A stretch of 9,492 nt of DNA from the NCBI GenBank assembly GCA_023265535.1, contig JAHFTI010000027.1:1-9492 (forward strand). Reading direction: 5' to 3'. Below are positions 7,109 through 9,492 of this stretch, one piece after another. Each line of letters begins with the position of its first letter. The first letter of the stretch is position 1. Under the pieces are notes generated by a model. It saw only the letters and a list, made by a program, of their open reading frames with translations. It did not search any database and was not told the origin of the DNA. Made by a program: the position numbers and the translations under genes. The DNA comes from Opitutaceae bacterium (lineage in GTDB: Bacteria; Verrucomicrobiota; Verrucomicrobiia; Opitutales; Opitutaceae).

Positions 7109-7375
7109 CGTTCACCTCCGACAGGGAATGTCCCCATGTGAGCGCATGCCGGAAGCCCGAGGCGGGCCTCCAGGAACAGGCACGGGATGAAGCGGACTGA
7201 GACCATGGGGTAATCAGGGCGAGTGAGACGCCTTACAATCGTCACAAGTCCACACCGACTAAGCACAAGCTGTTCGGGGAAACCTGACAGCGCGCCACCG
7301 CTCCAGAAGAGGGGAACCCGAGGCACCGCCCCCCCCACCCTTCAGGCCCAGGGCGGAGGAGACCTGTGTTGGCAC
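7109..7375. other. adk-histidine kinase intergenic region
   Basis: I see no credible gene in these 267 bp. A 77-residue minus-strand reading frame overlaps the kinase start and has no family-like sequence. A run of eight C on the plus strand within ggcaccgccccccccaccc (about 7323-7341) makes the adk 3' region G-rich on the transcript. I could not identify a stem with a U-tract, so no intrinsic terminator for adk is called, and I could not assign a promoter for the kinase. Confidence 0.4.
7113..7119 (-). promoter_or_regulatory. Strong ribosome-binding site of the hybrid kinase
   Basis: GGAGGTG on the minus strand (7119-7113) stands with 6 nt between GGAGG and the GTG codon at 7106-7108. It is the best Shine-Dalgarno match in the window and decides for the GTG start, since the next in-frame methionine (residue 49) would cut into the MASE1 domain. 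Confidence 0.85.
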
Positions 7376-8545
7376 TCAGCGCAGGCTCTTCAGTGCGTCG
7401 TCGATGGCGCAGGAAATGCGGTCGAAGACCTCCTCGAAGCTGCCCATGCCGTCGATACGCACGACCCCGTGGAGCTGCTGGTACTTCTGGATGACGGGAA
7501 CCGTCTTGGTCTCGTGCTCATGGAGGCGCTTCACGATCTTCGACGTGCTGTTGTCGTAGGGCATGCATCCCGGTGTCTTGCTGCGCTCGTCCAGGCGGCG
7601 GATGAGCTCCAGGGTGGGCACCTCGATGTCGATGATGCGTGCGATGGAGGAGCCGTGTTTCTTGAGCAGGCCGTCGAGGATGTAGGACTGCACAAGCGTG
7701 CGAGGAAAGCCCTTGAAAATGAAACCCTTCACATCCTTCGAATCGGCGAGCTTCTTCTCGATGAGCTGCACGACGATCTCGTCGGGGACCAGCTGGCCGT
7801 TCTCGTAGAGGCTGTTGATGCGCTTGCCGATCTCGGAGCCCTTCTTGATCTCGTCGTCGAGCATCGGGCCGGTGGCCACGTACTCGAGGCCGTACTTGCG
7901 AGCGAGGGCCTTGCCCTGGGAGCCGCGCCCCGAGCCCGGGTATCCAAAAAGCACTACATTGAAGAGGCTCTTGCTGAGCTCATTCCTGACGATCTCGGAA
8001 ATGCGTGCGTGCACCTGGTCGATTGGGGCGGTGCCGTCGAGCTCGATGAAGATGCCCTTGTCCTTGTAAAACTGCAGGACGGGAAGGGTCTTCGAGCTGT
8101 ACTCGCGCAGCCGGTTCCGGATGACCACCTCGTTGTCGTCGCTGCGTCCTGAGGTGATGCCGCGGTTCATGAGGCGCCGCACGGACTCCTCCTCGGGGAC
8201 ATTGAGGCTGATGAGGCAATTCAGGGAGGTGTGAAGCTTCAGCATCAGGCCCTCGAGGATGTAGGCCTGGATGTAGGTGCGCGGAAAACCGTCGAAGAGG
8301 AAGCCGTTGGAGCTGCGGTTGTCGGTGATGGTCTTCTCGATGATCTGTACGATGATCTCGTCGGAGACCAGGCCGCCCGCCGCGATGATGCTCTGCGCCT
8401 CGAGTCCCAGCTTGGTCTTTCCGGCCATTTCCTTGCGCAGGAGGTCGCCGGTGGAAATGTAGAACAGGTTGTACTTCTTGATGAGGAATTCCGACTGCGT
8501 GCCTTTGCCGGCTCCGGGAGGACCGAAGAGTGCGATGTTGAGCAT
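7376..8545 (-). CDS. adk: Tandem nucleoside monophosphate (adenylate) kinase with a degenerate second half
   Basis: Adenylate kinase interconverts ATP + AMP and 2 ADP in the cytoplasm. This 389-residue protein is about twice the usual length and holds two homologous halves. The first (1-190) is intact: P-loop GPPGAGKGTQ (8-17, Lys14), STGDLLR (31-37), GFLFDGFPRT (81-90, Asp85 and Arg89), and the short-LID motif GRSDDNEVVIRNRLREY (133-149). The second (about 194-389) keeps the order but not the catalysts: GYPGSGRGSQ (201-210) has Arg207 in place of the P-loop Lys, ATGP (224-227) replaces STGD, GFIFKGFPRT (274-283) has Lys278 for Asp, and the LID Arg-Ser-Asp-Asp is lost (MPYDN, 328-332). The second half is probably not an active kinase and may be regulatory or structural. 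ATG at 8543-8545 is chosen because the P-loop follows at the normal distance; the upstream extension is not family-like. The gene is monocistronic as far as can be seen, with 267 bp to the histidine kinase downstream. Confidence 0.9.
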   Translation of the reverse strand: MLNIALFGPPGAGKGTQSEFLIKKYNLFYISTGDLLRKEMAGKTKLGLEAQSIIAAGGLVSDEIIVQIIEKTITDNRSSNGFLFDGFPRTYIQAYILEGLMLKLHTSLNCLISLNVPEEESVRRLMNRGITSGRSDDNEVVIRNRLREYSSKTLPVLQFYKDKGIFIELDGTAPIDQVHARISEIVRNELSKSLFNVVLFGYPGSGRGSQGKALARKYGLEYVATGPMLDDEIKKGSEIGKRINSLYENGQLVPDEIVVQLIEKKLADSKDVKGFIFKGFPRTLVQSYILDGLLKKHGSSIARIIDIEVPTLELIRRLDERSKTPGCMPYDNSTSKIVKRLHEHETKTVPVIQKYQQLHGVVRIDGMGSFEEVFDRISCAIDDALKSLR

Positions 8546-9117
8546 GATGCTGGCTGGGTTTCCATCCCCTCCAAGGCGGAAGGGGATGAGGTCGGACTTG
8601 GGGTACCACGCGCCTTCGTGGCGCCGCTGATCCAAGCATAACGGCGGGGGGAGTCGATGCGGTAATCTACGCACCGGGCGCGGCTTGGCGCCCCAGCACT
8701 CCCTCCGTTCCCGGCAGGTCGCGAGCGAAGCCTGATGCACCGCACGTCGCTGCGACCCGAGGTAGCACTGGGCGAGGCGCGACGACGCTGCACGGCCCGG
8801 AGCCGCAGAAATTCAGGCAGAAATCCCGCAGCCTCGGACTGGGCAAATTTTGCGCCTCCATTTGAGCAGCTAATTGACAAGGAAAGCTGAAATTGAACAG
8901 CAGAACTCCACAATATGGAACACTGACAACTCGACAAGGAGCTGACTTAGTCACCGCACTCAACAGCGCGCTGCTGAGCCTCTCCCCCCCTTGCCTGCCC
9001 CGTGCACCCGCCACCCTTGGCCCGTGCGCTGCCTAGAAAGGATCCCCTGAGGCGCATCCGCGCATGGTTCCTGCTTCGTTTCTGTCGCGTCGGTCCACCC
9101 TTATCCCCACAAGCACC
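8546..9117. other. Divergent intergenic region between adk and the decarboxylase gene
   Basis: These 572 bp hold no gene I can support on either strand. Both flanking genes point away from it, so promoters for both should lie here. The stretch 8845-8945 is less GC-rich than its surroundings. It contains TTGACA (8874-8879, plus strand) without a well-placed -10, and on the minus strand TTGTCG (8937-8932) with TATTGT (8915-8910) 16 bp apart, a weak candidate promoter for adk that would imply a leader of about 360 nt. A near-repeat gacaagga-aa-gctga (8876-8890) and gacaagga-gctga (8933-8945) recurs 57 bp apart. I found no tRNA, riboswitch or terminator that I can defend. Confidence 0.45.
8563..8588 (-). 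promoter_or_regulatory. Hairpin in the adk 5' leader covering a GGAGG-like stretch
   Basis: A perfect 8-bp inverted repeat, catcccct (8563-8570) and aggggatg (8581-8588), with a 10-nt loop, ends 17 nt before the adk ATG. On the minus-strand transcript the 3' arm and the end of the loop contain GGAGGGGATGG, the only purine-rich ribosome-binding-like stretch near the start, though it lies farther from the ATG than usual. It could modulate translation. A chance fold in GC-rich DNA is the alternative. Confidence 0.4.
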
Positions 9118-9492
9118 ATGGTCACCTTGCAATCCCTGCAAGACATTTTCCAGGGCATCACCACCCTCTTCACGGTGAGCCCTCAGGTCGCGTTCGCCCG
9201 CATCGGGTTGATCGTGCTCGGACTGGTACTGATGTACCTGGGCAGAAAGGGCGTGCTCGAGGCGCTCATCATGATCCCCATGGGCCTGGGCATGGCCACG
9301 ATCAATGCCTCCGTGATGTTCTTCGATCCCCTGAACCTGCACGGCGGCACGGGCAATCTCTTCATCGAGGCACAGGCGGGAGCGACGACGGACGCAGTCC
9401 GCAATGCGGCCGACCTCATGACCATCCTCCAGATCGACTGGCTGCAGCCCATCTACACCTTCACCTTCAGCAACGGCCTCATCGCGTGCCTG
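9118..9492 (+). CDS. oadB: Sodium-pumping carboxylic-acid decarboxylase beta subunit, N-terminal part (runs off the right edge)
   Basis: The beta subunit is the integral membrane carboxybiotin decarboxylase that couples release of CO2 from a biotin carrier to Na+ export, in oxaloacetate, methylmalonyl-CoA or glutaconyl-CoA decarboxylases. The 125 visible residues show a first membrane segment (RIGLIVLGLVLMYLG, 28-42), a second (ALIMIPMGLGMATINASVMF, 49-68), and the family hallmark LQPIYTFTFSNGLIACL (109-125). The remaining roughly two thirds, with the Asp-containing ion-binding segments, are beyond the window, so the substrate class (oadB, mmdB or gcdB) is open. ATG at 9118 gives the usual spacing to the first membrane segment. 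An in-frame ATG at 9064 would add 18 residues and has GAGG 11 nt upstream, so the start is not certain. It is the only plus-strand gene here; the other subunits are not upstream and would have to be to the right or elsewhere. Confidence 0.87.
   Translation, partial: MVTLQSLQDIFQGITTLFTVSPQVAFARIGLIVLGLVLMYLGRKGVLEALIMIPMGLGMATINASVMFFDPLNLHGGTGNLFIEAQAGATTDAVRNAADLMTILQIDWLQPIYTFTFSNGLIACL

Noticed and set aside
7105..7338. A 77-residue minus-strand reading frame in the gap before the histidine kinase.
   Set aside because: It overlaps the kinase start and ribosome-binding site in another frame and has no family-like sequence or convincing start.
7223..8152. A 309-residue plus-strand reading frame opposite adk.
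   Set aside because: It is a shadow of the tandem adenylate kinase, whose motifs are unambiguous on the minus strand.
8741..8800. A stretch (gtcgctgcgacccgagg...) recalling the GCGCTGC core of S-adenosylhomocysteine riboswitches.
   Set aside because: The conserved GAGGAGCGCUGC order and the paired downstream segments are missing, and neither flanking gene belongs to the methionine cycle.
8667..9014. A 115-residue minus-strand reading frame, and a longer one overlapping it, in the adk-decarboxylase gap.
   Set aside because: Composition is irregular, no domain is recognisable, and the longer frame runs into adk out of frame. I treat the gap as non-coding.

Overview
The window looks like a chromosomal segment from a GC-rich bacterium. 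A member of the Verrucomicrobiota is my best guess, from the gene set and the style of the L20, L35 and OadB-type proteins. This is inference, because no phylogenetic marker could be compared. Seven genes lie on the minus strand and one partial gene lies on the plus strand at the right edge. There is no sign of an insertion sequence, phage, CRISPR array, tRNA or rRNA.

Read in the direction of minus-strand transcription (right to left), the layout is as follows. A nucleoside monophosphate kinase with two adenylate-kinase-like halves lies at 7376-8545; its second half has lost the hallmark catalytic residues. A 1438-residue membrane hybrid histidine kinase lies at 2792-7108 and is built as MASE1, CHASE, three PAS domains, HisKA, HATPase and REC. 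An AT-rich promoter/operator-like island lies at 2656-2730. A small HipB-like helix-turn-helix regulator (2229-2630) and an NTF2/SnoaL-fold protein (1764-2159) follow. Last come rpmI (1429-1623), rplT (959-1342), a clear intrinsic terminator (904-936), and the first 228 codons of pheS (1-686, running off the left edge). On the plus strand, a 572-bp intergenic region leads into the first 125 codons of a sodium-pumping decarboxylase beta subunit (9118 to the right edge).

The rpmI, rplT and pheS block is the familiar translation cluster. infC is not upstream of rpmI here; the NTF2-like gene occupies that place. The terminator suggests that pheS is at least partly uncoupled from the ribosomal protein genes. 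The histidine kinase stands alone, with no separate response regulator in the window, and its own C-terminal receiver has no output domain. The HTH gene resembles HipB antitoxins but has no hipA beside it.

The observations most worth a second look are the tandem adenylate kinase with a decayed second half, the AT-rich island with repeated AATTACT/AGTAATT sites in front of the orphan HTH gene, and a hairpin in the adk leader that covers the only purine-rich ribosome-binding-like stretch. I did not find convincing evidence of a wholly new multi-gene system.
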